A stretch of DNA of 64,000 nucleotides from positions 112,423 to 176,422 of the forward strand of contig NZ_JACVQF010000181.1 of NCBI RefSeq assembly GCF_014534645.1. The letters run 5' to 3'. A model generated the notes under the pieces. It saw nothing but the letters and a program-made list of their open reading frames with translations, ran no database searches and was not told the DNA's origin. The translations under genes were made by a program, and so were the position numbers. Below are positions 48,794-57,278 of this stretch, piece after piece (the stretch's first letter is position 1; the number at the start of each line of letters is the position of its first letter). Source of the stretch: Streptomyces griseicoloratus (lineage in GTDB: Bacteria; Actinomycetota; Actinomycetes; Streptomycetales; Streptomycetaceae).

Positions 48794-49519
48794 ATGACGT
48801 GCTGGTTCGAGGGGCCGCTGGCCGCCTTCGACACGGAGACCACCGGGGTGGACGTCGAGACCGACCGGATCGTGTCGGCCGCCCTCGTCGTCCAGGACGC
48901 CCCCGGGCTGCGCCCGCGCATCAGCCGCTGGCTGGTGAACCCGGGCGTGCCGGTGCCCGAGGCGGCGACGGCGGTGCACGGGCTGACGGAGGAGCATCTG
49001 CAGCGCAACGGCCGCTGGCCCGCGCCGGTGATGTACGAGATAGCGGAGGCCCTGGCCGAGCAGGCCGTGGCCGGGCGTCCTCTCGTGGTGATGAACGCGC
49101 CCTTCGATCTGACGCTGCTGGACCGGGAGTTGCGCCGGCACCGCGCCTCCTCCCTCGGCCGCTGGCTGGAGCGGAAGTCCCTGCACGTCCTCGACCCCCG
49201 GGTGCTCGACAAGCACCTCGACCGCTACCGCAAGGGCCGCCGCACCCTCACCGACCTGTGCGCGCACTACGGCGTCCCCCTGGAGGGCGCGCACGACGCG
49301 GCGGCGGACGCCCAGGCCGCACTGGAGGTCGTACGGGCGGTGGGGCGCCGTTTCGCGGGGCGTCTGGAGCGGCTGTCCCCCGCCGAGCTGCACACCCTGC
49401 AGGCCGTGTGGCACGCGGGGCAGGCGCGGGGGCTGCAGGCGTGGTTCGCGCTGAACGGGACCGAGGAGGCGGTGGACCCGGCCTGGCCGCTGCGACCGGA
49501 TCTGCCGGCGGCGGCGTGA
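48794..49519 (+). CDS. DEDDh 3-5 exonuclease (DnaQ-like)
   Basis: The 241-residue nuclease has Exo I FDTETTGVDVETD, Exo II in VVMNAPFDLTLL, and Exo III HDAAADAQAAL with the fifth-residue histidine. That is the DEDDh set of DNA polymerase III epsilon-like enzymes. The length fits stand-alone proofreading-like nucleases. ATG at 48794 is used; GAGGAG lies 12 bases upstream. The 171-base divergent region to the DUF4365 gene holds both promoters, not resolved here. Confidence 0.93.
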   Translation: MTCWFEGPLAAFDTETTGVDVETDRIVSAALVVQDAPGLRPRISRWLVNPGVPVPEAATAVHGLTEEHLQRNGRWPAPVMYEIAEALAEQAVAGRPLVVMNAPFDLTLLDRELRRHRASSLGRWLERKSLHVLDPRVLDKHLDRYRKGRRTLTDLCAHYGVPLEGAHDAAADAQAALEVVRAVGRRFAGRLERLSPAELHTLQAVWHAGQARGLQAWFALNGTEEAVDPAWPLRPDLPAAA

Positions 49520-49582
49520 TCCCTCCATTCCGGCCGGCAGTAACGCCGGTCACGGGGGTGTGGGTGGCGCAGCCCCCACTGC

Positions 49583-49599
49583 GCGCGGCGAAGCCGCGC
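49583..49599 (+). terminator. small hairpin after the exonuclease gene
   Basis: GCGCGGC-GAA-GCCGCGC is a 7-bp stem with a 3-base loop, 64 bases after the stop. It lies beside the larger tRNA terminator, so the two transcripts meet here. Confidence 0.5.
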
Positions 49600-49609
49600 A
49601 AAACACGAA

Positions 49610-49653
49610 GAGAGCGACGTGGTCCGCGTCTTCTGCGGACACACGTCGCTCTC
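49610..49653 (-). terminator. terminator after tRNA-Val copy 1
   Basis: A 12-bp plus 6-bp stem with one bulged base (49610-49627 with 49635-49653) is followed on the minus strand by TTCGTGTTTTGCG, a real U-rich tail. It begins 8 bases past the tRNA. Confidence 0.85.
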
Positions 49654-49660
49654 GCGATCG

Positions 49661-49732
49661 TGGGCGATACTGGGTTCGAACCAGTGACCTCTTCGGTGTG
49701 AACGAAGCGCTCTCCCACTGAGCTAATCGCCC
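49661..49732 (-). tRNA. tRNA-Val (anticodon CAC), copy 1
   Basis: The 72-base cloverleaf folds fully: acceptor GGGCGAT/ATCGCCC, D arm GCTC/GAGC, anticodon stem CTTCG/CGAAG with loop TTCACAC (anticodon CAC, valine GTG codons), T arm ACTGG-TTCGAAC-CCAGT. The CCA end is not encoded. GTG is a major valine codon in this genome. An identical copy is at 57279. Confidence 0.98.
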
Positions 49733-49745
49733 GGGAACGCACTGA

Positions 49746-49775
49746 ACAATACAGGTCCAGGCGCCCTTCCTTCAA
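49746..49775 (-). promoter_or_regulatory. promoter of tRNA-Val copy 1
   Basis: On the minus strand TTGAAG (49775-49770) and TATTGT (49751-49746) are spaced by 18 bases. The -10 lies 13 bases ahead of the mature tRNA. The -35 overlaps the stop of the SRPBCC gene. Confidence 0.65.
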
Positions 49776-50218
49776 ACCGCTTGCAGCCGGGTGGCCAGTG
49801 CGCGCCGCCCGGCCCGCATCATCAGCGTGTGGTTGGCCCGGAAGACAGGCCTTCCCGGCACGGCGAGCCGGCGCAGCAGCGGCTTGCGGACGTCGACCTC
49901 CTGGTCGTACCGGGCGAGGGCGCCGGTGCCCCGGGGGATGATCGTCCAGCATGCCCAGCCGTCGATGTCGCCGGACAGGGAGACCTCCAGGATCCCCGCG
50001 GCCGGGTCGCGCGCCCGCTCCCGCAGGGTGCAGGTCAGGTCGTAGGGGACGAGCGAGCGGATCCGGATGGTCCCGCTGGTGCCGTCGAGCCGGGTGACCT
50101 CGCGCACCTGGGGCCACCAGCGGGGGTAGTCCTCGATCCGTTCCAGGGCCCGGTAGACGGCCGCCACGGGCGCGGGGAGGGTCCACAGACTGCGGAATCG
50201 GTAATGGTTCCAGTCCAC
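49772..50218 (-). CDS. SRPBCC family protein (polyketide cyclase/START-like fold)
   Basis: The 148-residue protein begins YRFRSLWTLPAPVAAVYRALERIEDYPRWWPQVREV in pieces typical of SRPBCC lipid- or ligand-binding proteins. The aromatic pocket residues (YPRWWP, WACWTIIP) are seen. Ligand unknown. GTG at 50218 is chosen because the family starts at DWNHYRFRS; an upstream GTG at 50251 would add 11 Gly/His residues. Neither has a good ribosome site. It follows the PL26 gene by about 40 bases and may belong to its transcript. Confidence 0.8.
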   Translation of the reverse strand: MDWNHYRFRSLWTLPAPVAAVYRALERIEDYPRWWPQVREVTRLDGTSGTIRIRSLVPYDLTCTLRERARDPAAGILEVSLSGDIDGWACWTIIPRGTGALARYDQEVDVRKPLLRRLAVPGRPVFRANHTLMMRAGRRALATRLQAV

Positions 50219-50258
50219 GTGGGGAGTGTGCCCCGCCCCCGCGCCCGTCACGTGCCGG

Positions 50259-52997
50259 CTACGGCATCATGTCGCCCAGAAGTGCCAGGTTCTCGATGGC
50301 GGCGAGTCCGTAGAGCGCGGTGTCGTTGGTGGACACCCAGCTCGCCTCGCTGCCCGGCACCAGCGTGACGGGGCCGCTGAGCTTCTCGGTCTTCCAGGGC
50401 GCCGACTCCTTGTAGCCGTCCGAGTTGTAGAACTTCTCCCACGCGCGCGTGGCGAGCTTGGCGTCCCCGGTCTGCACGGCCGCGTAGGCGTCGAGGCGCG
50501 AGTGGCCCTGGAAGAGGATCAGGCTGCCGAAGTTGCTGCCGTACCGGGCGGCCTGTTCTGCCTTGGTGGCGTTGAAGTAGCGGCAGTAGTCGAGGTAGGC
50601 CTCCTTGAACTCGGGCATGTCGACCAGGTCGATGAGTTCGGCGCACAGCTCGTTCAGGCCGAAGACCGCCGAGAGGTGCGAGACGGACACCGCGGGCCGC
50701 TCCGCGATCGCGAACTTCCCGGTGTCCAGGTCGTACAGGCCGCTGCCCTGGACGAAGCCGTTGGGCTGGGCGGCGATCGTCTCCATCGTGGACAGTACGC
50801 GCGCGCGTGCCTTCTCCCACTTGGGGCCCTTGCGTTCCCACTCGGTCAGCCACGCCGACACCAGGCCGCTCCAGTCGGTGCCGAAGCCGATCGACAGGGC
50901 GTGCGGGTCGGGCGTGTAGTCCGGGTCGGGGCGGACCTTGCGCTGCGGGTCGAGCACGAGGAACGTCTCGTCGGAGTCGACATTGGCGTGCATGAGGTCG
51001 CCGACGCGTTCGTCGGCGGTGAGGAAGTAGTAGAAGCGGCGGTAGGTGGTGTTGGCGATGCGCTGCTGCTTGGCGCTGTCGGCGTAGTGCTGCACGCCGT
51101 GCCGGGTGCCGAGGCCCGCCCACTTGCCCAGGTGGTAGACGTCGACCTCGCCGGTGTGCCGGGTCATGGCCTCGGCGAAGCGGAAGATGTCGGCGCGCCC
51201 GGAGCGCAGGTAGGCGTACCAGAGCCACAGGTCGGGCGACAGCTCGGAGTTGTCCCAGGCGTAGCCGCCGACGTCGTAGCGCCACTGGTGCCGGGCGGTG
51301 TCGTAGGTGTGCATGATGTCGCCGTAGTCCCAGAAGCCGTACCAACGGCGCATCTCCACCTGGTCCTTGTAGTAGGTGAAGAGGAAGTCGAGGTGGTCCT
51401 CGATCTTCGCCTTGGCCGGCGTGGAGCGGTCGGGCTCGGAGTACAGGCCCTTGCCGAAGACGCCCGCCCCGATGAGCTGCTTCGGCGGGGCGGCCAGTTG
51501 CGGCAGCACGCGCACGGCCTGGACCTGCTCGGCGAGCGTGTCGGCGTCCGGGGTGGAGGCGTTGGCCCAGAACAGCAGCTCGGAGGTGCGGGCGATGCCG
51601 TAGGGGGTACCGAACTCCGGCTCGTAGTCCTCGTAGGTGATGTTGAGGCCTTCGAGCTGTTCGGCGTAGGTGTCCTGGCCCATGCCGTCGTGGTAGAAGC
51701 GCAGGTCCATGGGCTGTGCCTCGGGTGACCAGAGCCAGAGGGTGACCTCGGCCTCGTCGGTGTGGGCGTCGCGGATGTCGAGCTGGGCGGGGTACTTCTC
51801 CCAGAAGTCGCGCAGCCCGAAGGAGAGGCCGCCGCTGGTCCCGCCGACGTATCCGAAGCCGGAGGCGCGCCGGCCGCCGCCCGCGCCGATCCAGCCGTGT
51901 CCCTTCTTGGTGCGCTTGCGCACGGTGAAGCCGTCGGCGGAGAGCTGGGAGAGGGTGTAGTCGCCCCACTCCGGGATGTACTGGAGGCGGGTGGTGACCC
52001 GCTGGTCCCAGGTGGACGGGTCGGGCAGCTTCTCGCCCGCGTACTGCGCCGCCTGCACGGCCGCGCCCGGGTCCCGGCGCAGTCCGGTGATGCCCTTGAC
52101 GGCCTCGCGCAGCAGGCCGGTGCCCTCGCCGCCGATGCGGATGTGACGGTCGTAGCTCTCGTCGCGCATCGGCACGGTGAAGCGGACGCCGAGGCCGCGG
52201 ATGAAGTCGCCGCTCGCCCTGCCCGGCTCCTGGGTGCCGTCGTAGGTGATGGTGTGCACCATGCGGAAGGAGTCGGCGCCCGCGTAGAAGTAGAGGCGGA
52301 TGGAGAAGGGGAGCCAGCCGCGGCTGCCCTTGCGGTGCTTGCCGTCGATGCGGACGACGGCCCGGACCGGGCCCTCCTGCTCGACGGTGACCTCCGAGAC
52401 CGCGCCGTCGAAGCGCTCGTACTTCACCGTGCCCTGGTCGCCGTCCTCGATCTCGGGCTGGCGCAGCAGGACGAGCCGGCCGTTCTTCGCGATCTCGGTG
52501 GAGCCGCGGGTGACCGATCTGATCAGGGTGGTGCCGGACGTGCCGATCCTCGCGGTGAGGACGCCGGTCGACACGACGATGGTGCCGCCGCTCCGGTCGA
52601 CGGTGACCTTCTTCTCGGGCGCGGCGGGGGTCCCGGCGGTCAGGGTGAGCCTGCCGGAGCCGGAGCCGACGGCGTGCGCGGTCCATTTCAGGGAGCCGTC
52701 GGGCCAGTACGCCAGCGGCCACGACTGCACGGGTACGGGCCTGCCGTCGGCGTCGGTCACGGCGAACGTCTGGTCCTCCCGGTGCACGCCCCGCGGCCAG
52801 GGGACGCCGACCGTGGAGCCGGGCGCGGCGCCCAGGCCGCCGTCCTCCAGCCAGTCCAGGGTGACGGGGTCGGCGCCGGCGGTCCCGGCGGCGGGCGCGG
52901 CCTGCGCGTCGTTCGCGCCGAGCGCCCAGCTGAACTGGGCGGCGGCGCCGGCGACGGCGGCCGCCTTGAGGAGGGACCTGCGGGGGATCGGGGACAT
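50259..52997 (-). CDS. Tat-exported exo-rhamnogalacturonan lyase family protein (PL26/YetA-like)
   Basis: The 912-residue protein starts with a twin-arginine signal (IPRRSLLKAAAVAGAAAQF, cut after ...AQA-AP near 35). The N-terminal domain with VTLDWLEDGGLGAAP, GVPWPRGVHRED and the later WYGFWDYGDIMHTYD and RHGVQHYADSAKQ blocks fit the PcRGLX/YetA family, which removes unsaturated units from rhamnogalacturonan chains. B. subtilis yetA lies in the yes/yte rhamnogalacturonan region. Here the gene follows an ABC importer and a YesL-like gene, which agrees. Substrate is inferred from family and context, not proven. Confidence 0.8.
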   Translation of the reverse strand: MSPIPRRSLLKAAAVAGAAAQFSWALGANDAQAAPAAGTAGADPVTLDWLEDGGLGAAPGSTVGVPWPRGVHREDQTFAVTDADGRPVPVQSWPLAYWPDGSLKWTAHAVGSGSGRLTLTAGTPAAPEKKVTVDRSGGTIVVSTGVLTARIGTSGTTLIRSVTRGSTEIAKNGRLVLLRQPEIEDGDQGTVKYERFDGAVSEVTVEQEGPVRAVVRIDGKHRKGSRGWLPFSIRLYFYAGADSFRMVHTITYDGTQEPGRASGDFIRGLGVRFTVPMRDESYDRHIRIGGEGTGLLREAVKGITGLRRDPGAAVQAAQYAGEKLPDPSTWDQRVTTRLQYIPEWGDYTLSQLSADGFTVRKRTKKGHGWIGAGGGRRASGFGYVGGTSGGLSFGLRDFWEKYPAQLDIRDAHTDEAEVTLWLWSPEAQPMDLRFYHDGMGQDTYAEQLEGLNITYEDYEPEFGTPYGIARTSELLFWANASTPDADTLAEQVQAVRVLPQLAAPPKQLIGAGVFGKGLYSEPDRSTPAKAKIEDHLDFLFTYYKDQVEMRRWYGFWDYGDIMHTYDTARHQWRYDVGGYAWDNSELSPDLWLWYAYLRSGRADIFRFAEAMTRHTGEVDVYHLGKWAGLGTRHGVQHYADSAKQQRIANTTYRRFYYFLTADERVGDLMHANVDSDETFLVLDPQRKVRPDPDYTPDPHALSIGFGTDWSGLVSAWLTEWERKGPKWEKARARVLSTMETIAAQPNGFVQGSGLYDLDTGKFAIAERPAVSVSHLSAVFGLNELCAELIDLVDMPEFKEAYLDYCRYFNATKAEQAARYGSNFGSLILFQGHSRLDAYAAVQTGDAKLATRAWEKFYNSDGYKESAPWKTEKLSGPVTLVPGSEASWVSTNDTALYGLAAIENLALLGDMMP

Positions 52998-53101
52998 GGC
53001 CTTTCCTTTCCGTGCGGGAAGCGTTCCGAGCGGTGGTCAGGGGCATGACAGAGCAAGGCGCGGCGCCGGAGCGCCGGCCTGCTGCGGAAGGGGCCGCCGG
53101 A

Positions 53102-53704
53102 TCAGCGGCGGAGGTAGCGCTCCTCCACCGCGACGGCCGCCGCCGCGACGGCACCGAGCACGGGGACCGCCAGCGGCGCGACGACCCAGGCGGACAGGAC
53201 CACCACGGCCAGCCCGCCGACGATCAGGAAGGAACCGGCGGGGTCGAGCACGGTCCGGCGCCCGGCGGCGGCGAGCAGGGACCGCCAGGTCACGCCGGGC
53301 GCCCAGGCGGCCGCGGCGCGCAGAACGGCCACGGCCGCGCCGATGAGGGCGGACACCCCGACGGCGCCCACGAGAGCGCCGCCGGGCAGGCCTGCCCGCA
53401 CGGCCCGTACGTCCACCCACACCGCGGCGAGGACGGCCCATCCGGCCAGGCCGACGAGCCATCCGCCGCGCAGCGCCGAGCGGAAGTCGGCCGCGAACTC
53501 CCGCCACCCGCCGCGCTCGTGGGCGAGCCGCCGCCCGAGGTGGCGCGCGCCGGCCGCGAACGCGGCGGGGTAGGTGACCAGCGGCAGCGCGGCCACCGCG
53601 ATCCACACTCCGGTCAGCAGGCACTCGGCGAACAGGGCGAACCGCTCGGCGAGCAGCGACTCCCCTCGCTCCTTGCGGGACTCGGCGTGCGCCTCGGTCG
53701 TCAT
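53102..53704 (-). CDS. YesL-like (DUF624) membrane protein
   Basis: The 200-residue protein has four to five hydrophobic helices and the DUF624-like N-terminus (ECLLTGVWIAVAALPLVTYPAAFAAG, then a conserved RREFAADFRSALRGG-like loop). In Bacillus, YesL accompanies the rhamnogalacturonan transporter genes yesOPQ. Its job is unknown, perhaps transporter assembly. The ATG is at 53704, 9 bases beyond the permease stop. The PL26 start is 104 bases downstream, an interval with no other gene. Confidence 0.75.
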   Translation of the reverse strand: MTTEAHAESRKERGESLLAERFALFAECLLTGVWIAVAALPLVTYPAAFAAGARHLGRRLAHERGGWREFAADFRSALRGGWLVGLAGWAVLAAVWVDVRAVRAGLPGGALVGAVGVSALIGAAVAVLRAAAAWAPGVTWRSLLAAAGRRTVLDPAGSFLIVGGLAVVVLSAWVVAPLAVPVLGAVAAAAVAVEERYLRR

Positions 53705-53713
53705 CGGTCCACC

Positions 53714-54607
53714 TCAGCCCTTCAGACCGGAGGTCGCCATGCCGTCGATGAGATAGCGCTGGAAGGCCAGGAAGAAGGCGAGGACGGGCAGCAGGGCGAC
53801 GAGCGACATCGCGATCATGCCGCCGTAGTCCGCCAGGGCCTCCTGGTCGACGAACATCTTCAGACCCAGCGACACCGTGTACTTGTCGGGCTCGTTGAGG
53901 TAGATCAGCGGGCCCATGAAGTCGTTCCAGGAGTTGATGAAGGTGAAGATCGCGCTGGTGATCAGGGCCGGGCGGCACAGCGGGAGCACGATCGACCAGT
54001 AGATGCGGAAGTGCCCGCAGCCGTCGAGGCGGGCCGCCTCGTCCAGCTCCTTGGGCAGGTTGCGCATGAACTGCACCATCAGGAAGACGAAGAACGCTTC
54101 CGTCGCGAGGTACTTGCCCAGCAGCAGCGGCGTGTACGTGTTGATCATGTCCATGTTGCGGAACAGCACGTACTGCGGGATCAGCAGCACGTGGTACGGC
54201 AGCAGGAGCGTGCCGATCATCAGCGTGAAGAGCAGGTTGCGGCCCGCGAACCTGATCTTCGCGAAGGCGTAGGCCGTCAGCGAGCAGGACAGCAGGATGC
54301 CGACCACCGAACCCACCGCGAGCAGCAGCGAGTTCATGAAGAACGTGGAGATCGGGATGTCCGCGATGCCCTCGGTCAGACGCGTGTAGTTGCTGGTGAT
54401 CGGGTCGGCCGGAAAGAGGTCCAGGCTGCCGACGATGTCCTCGCTCTCCTTGAACGAGCCGCCGATGACCCAGACCACCGGGTAGAGGATCACCGTGAGG
54501 ATCGCCAGCGACCCGAGGTGCCAGGCGAGCGAGCCGGGCAGCCTGCGCCTGAGGGCCGCCGCCCTGGTGGACCGGGCCGGTGTGACATCGGTGGCCTGCG
54601 CGCTCAT
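53714..54607 (-). CDS. sugar ABC transporter permease (MalG/YesQ type)
   Basis: The 297-residue protein has six membrane helices and the permease EAA motif in ELDEAARLDGCGHFRIYWSIVLPLCRPAL. It resembles MalG-type (CUT1) permeases for oligosaccharides. ATG at 54607 overlaps the stop of the partner permease (ATGA). There is no ATP-binding gene in the operon; Streptomyces CUT1 systems commonly share the ATPase MsiK encoded elsewhere. Confidence 0.93.
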   Translation of the reverse strand: MSAQATDVTPARSTRAAALRRRLPGSLAWHLGSLAILTVILYPVVWVIGGSFKESEDIVGSLDLFPADPITSNYTRLTEGIADIPISTFFMNSLLLAVGSVVGILLSCSLTAYAFAKIRFAGRNLLFTLMIGTLLLPYHVLLIPQYVLFRNMDMINTYTPLLLGKYLATEAFFVFLMVQFMRNLPKELDEAARLDGCGHFRIYWSIVLPLCRPALITSAIFTFINSWNDFMGPLIYLNEPDKYTVSLGLKMFVDQEALADYGGMIAMSLVALLPVLAFFLAFQRYLIDGMATSGLKG

Positions 54608-55605
54608 CGGCCGCCCTCCTCGTAGTGCACCCAGCGCTTCTGGGACCAGAACAGCACCGCGGTGACCAGGGCGACCGCGACCAGCAGCATCCACGCCATG
54701 GCGGAGGCCAGGCCCATGCGGCTGTTCTCGAAGCCCTGGACGTACAGGTAACAGGTGTAGACCATGGAGCCGTCCGCGGGTCCGCAGGCGTTGCCTCCGG
54801 CGCCGCCGCCGACGATGTAGGCCGAGCTGAAGATCTGGAAGGAGTGGATGGTCTCCAGCAGGACGTTGAAGAAGAGGACCGGGGAGATCATCGGCAGGGT
54901 GATGTTCCAGAACTGCCGCAGCTTGCCCGCCCCGTCGACGTCGGCCGCCTCGTACAGCTCGCGCGGCACCTGCTTGAGACCGGCCAGGAAGATGACCATG
55001 GGGGCGCCGAACTGCCAGACGGTGAGCGCCACCAGGCTGTAGATGATCATGTCGGGGTCGCCGGTCCAGCCGCCGACGTCGATCCCGAAGAGCTTCTGCG
55101 TACGGTCGACCACCGCGTCGTCCGAGAAGATCGCCTTCCAGACGATGGCGACGGACACGCTCGCGCCGATCAGCGACGGCGCGTAGAAGGCGGCCCGGTA
55201 GAAGGCCTGCCCGCGCCGCTTCTGGGCCAGCAGCAGCGCCACGCCGAGGGCGGCGATCAGCTTGATCGGCGTGCCGACGACGACGTACCACAGCGTCACC
55301 CGGACCGAGTGGCGCCAGCGCGGGTCGCCGAACATCTCGGAGAAGTTGTCCAGGCCGATCCATCGGGGCGCGTCGAAGAGGTTGTAGTCGGTGAAGGCGA
55401 AGTAGAGCGAGGCGGCCATCGGTCCCGCCGTCAGCAGCAGGAAACCGGCGATCCAGGGGGACATGAAGAGGTAGCCGGCCAGGTTGTCCCGGCGCCGCCG
55501 CCGCTTGAGGGCGGCGGAGGGCCGGGGCTTCGCAAGGCCGTGCCGCGGCTCGGAGTCCCGGGTCAGGTCCTCCATCGCAGGGGCGTGTGTCACGGCGCTT
55601 CCCAT
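54604..55605 (-). CDS. sugar ABC transporter permease (MalF/YesP type)
   Basis: The 333-residue protein has a basic cytoplasmic head and six membrane helices, with the EAA loop at RELYEAADVDGAGKLRQFWNITLP. It is the MalF-type partner of the next gene. The ATG shares one base with the stop of the binding-protein gene (TGATG). A start ten codons later (MEDLTRD) is less likely. Confidence 0.93.
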   Translation of the reverse strand: MGSAVTHAPAMEDLTRDSEPRHGLAKPRPSAALKRRRRRDNLAGYLFMSPWIAGFLLLTAGPMAASLYFAFTDYNLFDAPRWIGLDNFSEMFGDPRWRHSVRVTLWYVVVGTPIKLIAALGVALLLAQKRRGQAFYRAAFYAPSLIGASVSVAIVWKAIFSDDAVVDRTQKLFGIDVGGWTGDPDMIIYSLVALTVWQFGAPMVIFLAGLKQVPRELYEAADVDGAGKLRQFWNITLPMISPVLFFNVLLETIHSFQIFSSAYIVGGGAGGNACGPADGSMVYTCYLYVQGFENSRMGLASAMAWMLLVAVALVTAVLFWSQKRWVHYEEGGR

Positions 55606-56894
55606 CAGCCGGCGAGAGCCGTCTTCGACTCGTTGAAGAACTGCTCGACGGCGTCGTCCACGGACCGCTTGCCCAGCGCCATCTCCTCGGCGATGCGCAG
55701 GAACGCGGCCTCGCAGATGTCGGCGCCGTTCGGGTGCGGGGTGATGGGCTCCAGGACGCCCGCCTTCACGAGGGACTCCTCGTAGGCGGCGATGGCCTTG
55801 TTGACCGGGTCGGTCGGCCGGTACGCGTCGTACTGGGCCTGCGTCGTGGGCACGCCGCGGTCGTAACCCATGATCTTGGCGACCTCGGGATCGTGCACCA
55901 TGAAGTCGATGAACTGGGCGACTTCCTTGGGGTGCCGGGTGCGCTTGGACGCGCTGAGCATCAGGGAGCCGAGGTACTGGCCGGTCTTCTTGCCGTCCGT
56001 GGTCGGGATGGGCGCGAGGCCGTACTCGCTCTTGCCCTCGGAGGTGTAGCGGACGGTGAAGTTGTCCCAGGTGAACTCGCTGCCGGCGAGTTCGGCGGAG
56101 AGCGCCGACTTGGGCTTGATCTGGGCGACCTTCTTCGGGTCGGCGAACAGACCGGACTTCACCTGCTTCTCCGCCCTGGTCCACCATTCGGTGAGGTCCG
56201 CCTCGGTGAAGCCGAGTCCGTCCTCGGTGAAGAACGCCTTGCCGTTCTGCCGCAGGTACAGGTCGTAGAGGTACATGACGCCGTACATGCCGCTGTCCCC
56301 GGCCCGGCCCGTCCTGTCGCGGACCTTCGTCATCGCCTCTTCGAAGTCGTCCCAGGTCCAGCCCTGTTCGGGCTTGACGCCGGCCCGGGTGTAGACGGGC
56401 TTGTCGATGACGAGGGCCATGGAGTTGGAACCGACCGGGACACCGAGGAGCTTGCCGTCGATCTCGCCGAACTTCTCCAGGCCCGCCCGGAATCCCTCCA
56501 TGGAGAGGTTGCCGGCCTTCACCTGCTCGCCGAGGTCGAGCAGGACATTCTTCGCGTCGTACTTGCGGAGAAATCCGATGGCATTCTGGAAGACGTCCGG
56601 CGGATTCCCTCCGGAGGCCTGCGTGTTGAACTTCTTCCAGAAATCCAGGTACGGCTGGAAGTCGGTCTTGACCTTGATCTTCGGGTACTTCTTCTCGAAG
56701 AGCGCGATGGTCTTGTTGATGCGCTCGGCCCGGTCCTCGGCACCCCACCACGAGTAACGGATCGTCACCGTTCCGTCTCCCGAGCCGGTGCCGCCACCGC
56801 ACGCGGTGGCCGTCGCTCCCAGCCCCGCGACGGCCAGCGAGGCCCCCGCCGCTTTGAGGATCGTCCGCCTCTCCACATCCCTGCCCTGCTGCAT
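55605..56894 (-). CDS. sugar-binding lipoprotein of CUT1 ABC importer (YesO-like)
   Basis: The 429-residue solute-binding protein carries a twin-arginine-like signal with lipobox (RRTILKAAGASLAVAGL then ATAC; lipidated cysteine near residue 32). The mature part begins VTIRYSWWGAEDRAERIN, typical of CUT1 binding proteins for plant oligosaccharides. The ATG at 56894 follows GGGAGG. It heads the operon: binding protein, permease, permease, YesL-like, PL26, and perhaps SRPBCC. Two LacI-type palindromes lie just upstream. The substrate is likely rhamnogalacturonan fragments, by context. Confidence 0.93.
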   Translation of the reverse strand: MQQGRDVERRTILKAAGASLAVAGLGATATACGGGTGSGDGTVTIRYSWWGAEDRAERINKTIALFEKKYPKIKVKTDFQPYLDFWKKFNTQASGGNPPDVFQNAIGFLRKYDAKNVLLDLGEQVKAGNLSMEGFRAGLEKFGEIDGKLLGVPVGSNSMALVIDKPVYTRAGVKPEQGWTWDDFEEAMTKVRDRTGRAGDSGMYGVMYLYDLYLRQNGKAFFTEDGLGFTEADLTEWWTRAEKQVKSGLFADPKKVAQIKPKSALSAELAGSEFTWDNFTVRYTSEGKSEYGLAPIPTTDGKKTGQYLGSLMLSASKRTRHPKEVAQFIDFMVHDPEVAKIMGYDRGVPTTQAQYDAYRPTDPVNKAIAAYEESLVKAGVLEPITPHPNGADICEAAFLRIAEEMALGKRSVDDAVEQFFNESKTALAG

Positions 56895-56926
56895 ACGAGC
56901 CTCCCCGCGACGTAGCGTTCGCCCCA

Positions 56927-56952
56927 TGAATCGTTTCAAGTAAGCGCTTGCT
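56927..56952. promoter_or_regulatory. two adjacent LacI-family operator-like palindromes
   Basis: TGAATCGTTTCA (56927-56938) has perfect TGAA/TTCA half-sites with a central CG. AGTAAGCGCTTGCT (56939-56952) holds the perfect AAGCGCTT core. Their centres are about 13 bases apart, 33-58 bases ahead of the binding-protein start, overlapping a plausible TTGTGC/AACGAT promoter. LacI-family control of CUT1 operons is common in Streptomyces. No LacI gene is in the window. The stretch 56953-57231 shows no gene. Confidence 0.55.
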
Positions 56953-57231
56953 GGCACAAGTTACGGAGGGCCTACGGGCGCGTCAATGACCCGGACAGGA
57001 ATTGATGGGCGCGACCGTCCGGCCGCCTCGGCGAAGCCCCCCGGCCGCGTCGGCCGACGGGACGGAAACACCCAGGTCGGCGGTGCGTGATCGACGGACC
57101 GAACACCGGGAGACCCACCGGAGGGCTCGTCGGGGAAGGTCACGGTTGGGTGAAGACGGGGCCAAGCGGAACCGCCCCGCGACCGCCCCGGCGCACGGAG
57201 CGCCGGCCGCCAGGTGCTCACAGGCACGACA

Positions 57232-57269
57232 AAGGCGGCCCGGCTCACGATCGTGAGCCGGGCCGCCTT
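57232..57269 (-). terminator. terminator after tRNA-Val copy 2
   Basis: A perfect 38-base palindrome (19 bases per arm) ends in AA and is followed on the minus strand by TTTGTCG. It starts 9 bases past the tRNA. Confidence 0.88.
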
Positions 57270-57278
57270 GTGATCCGG

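Noticed and set aside
49733-57278. Integrative element between the tRNA-Val genes
   Set aside because: No integrase, excisionase, replication or transfer gene and no extra att-like repeat apart from the tRNAs. Left as an open inference only.
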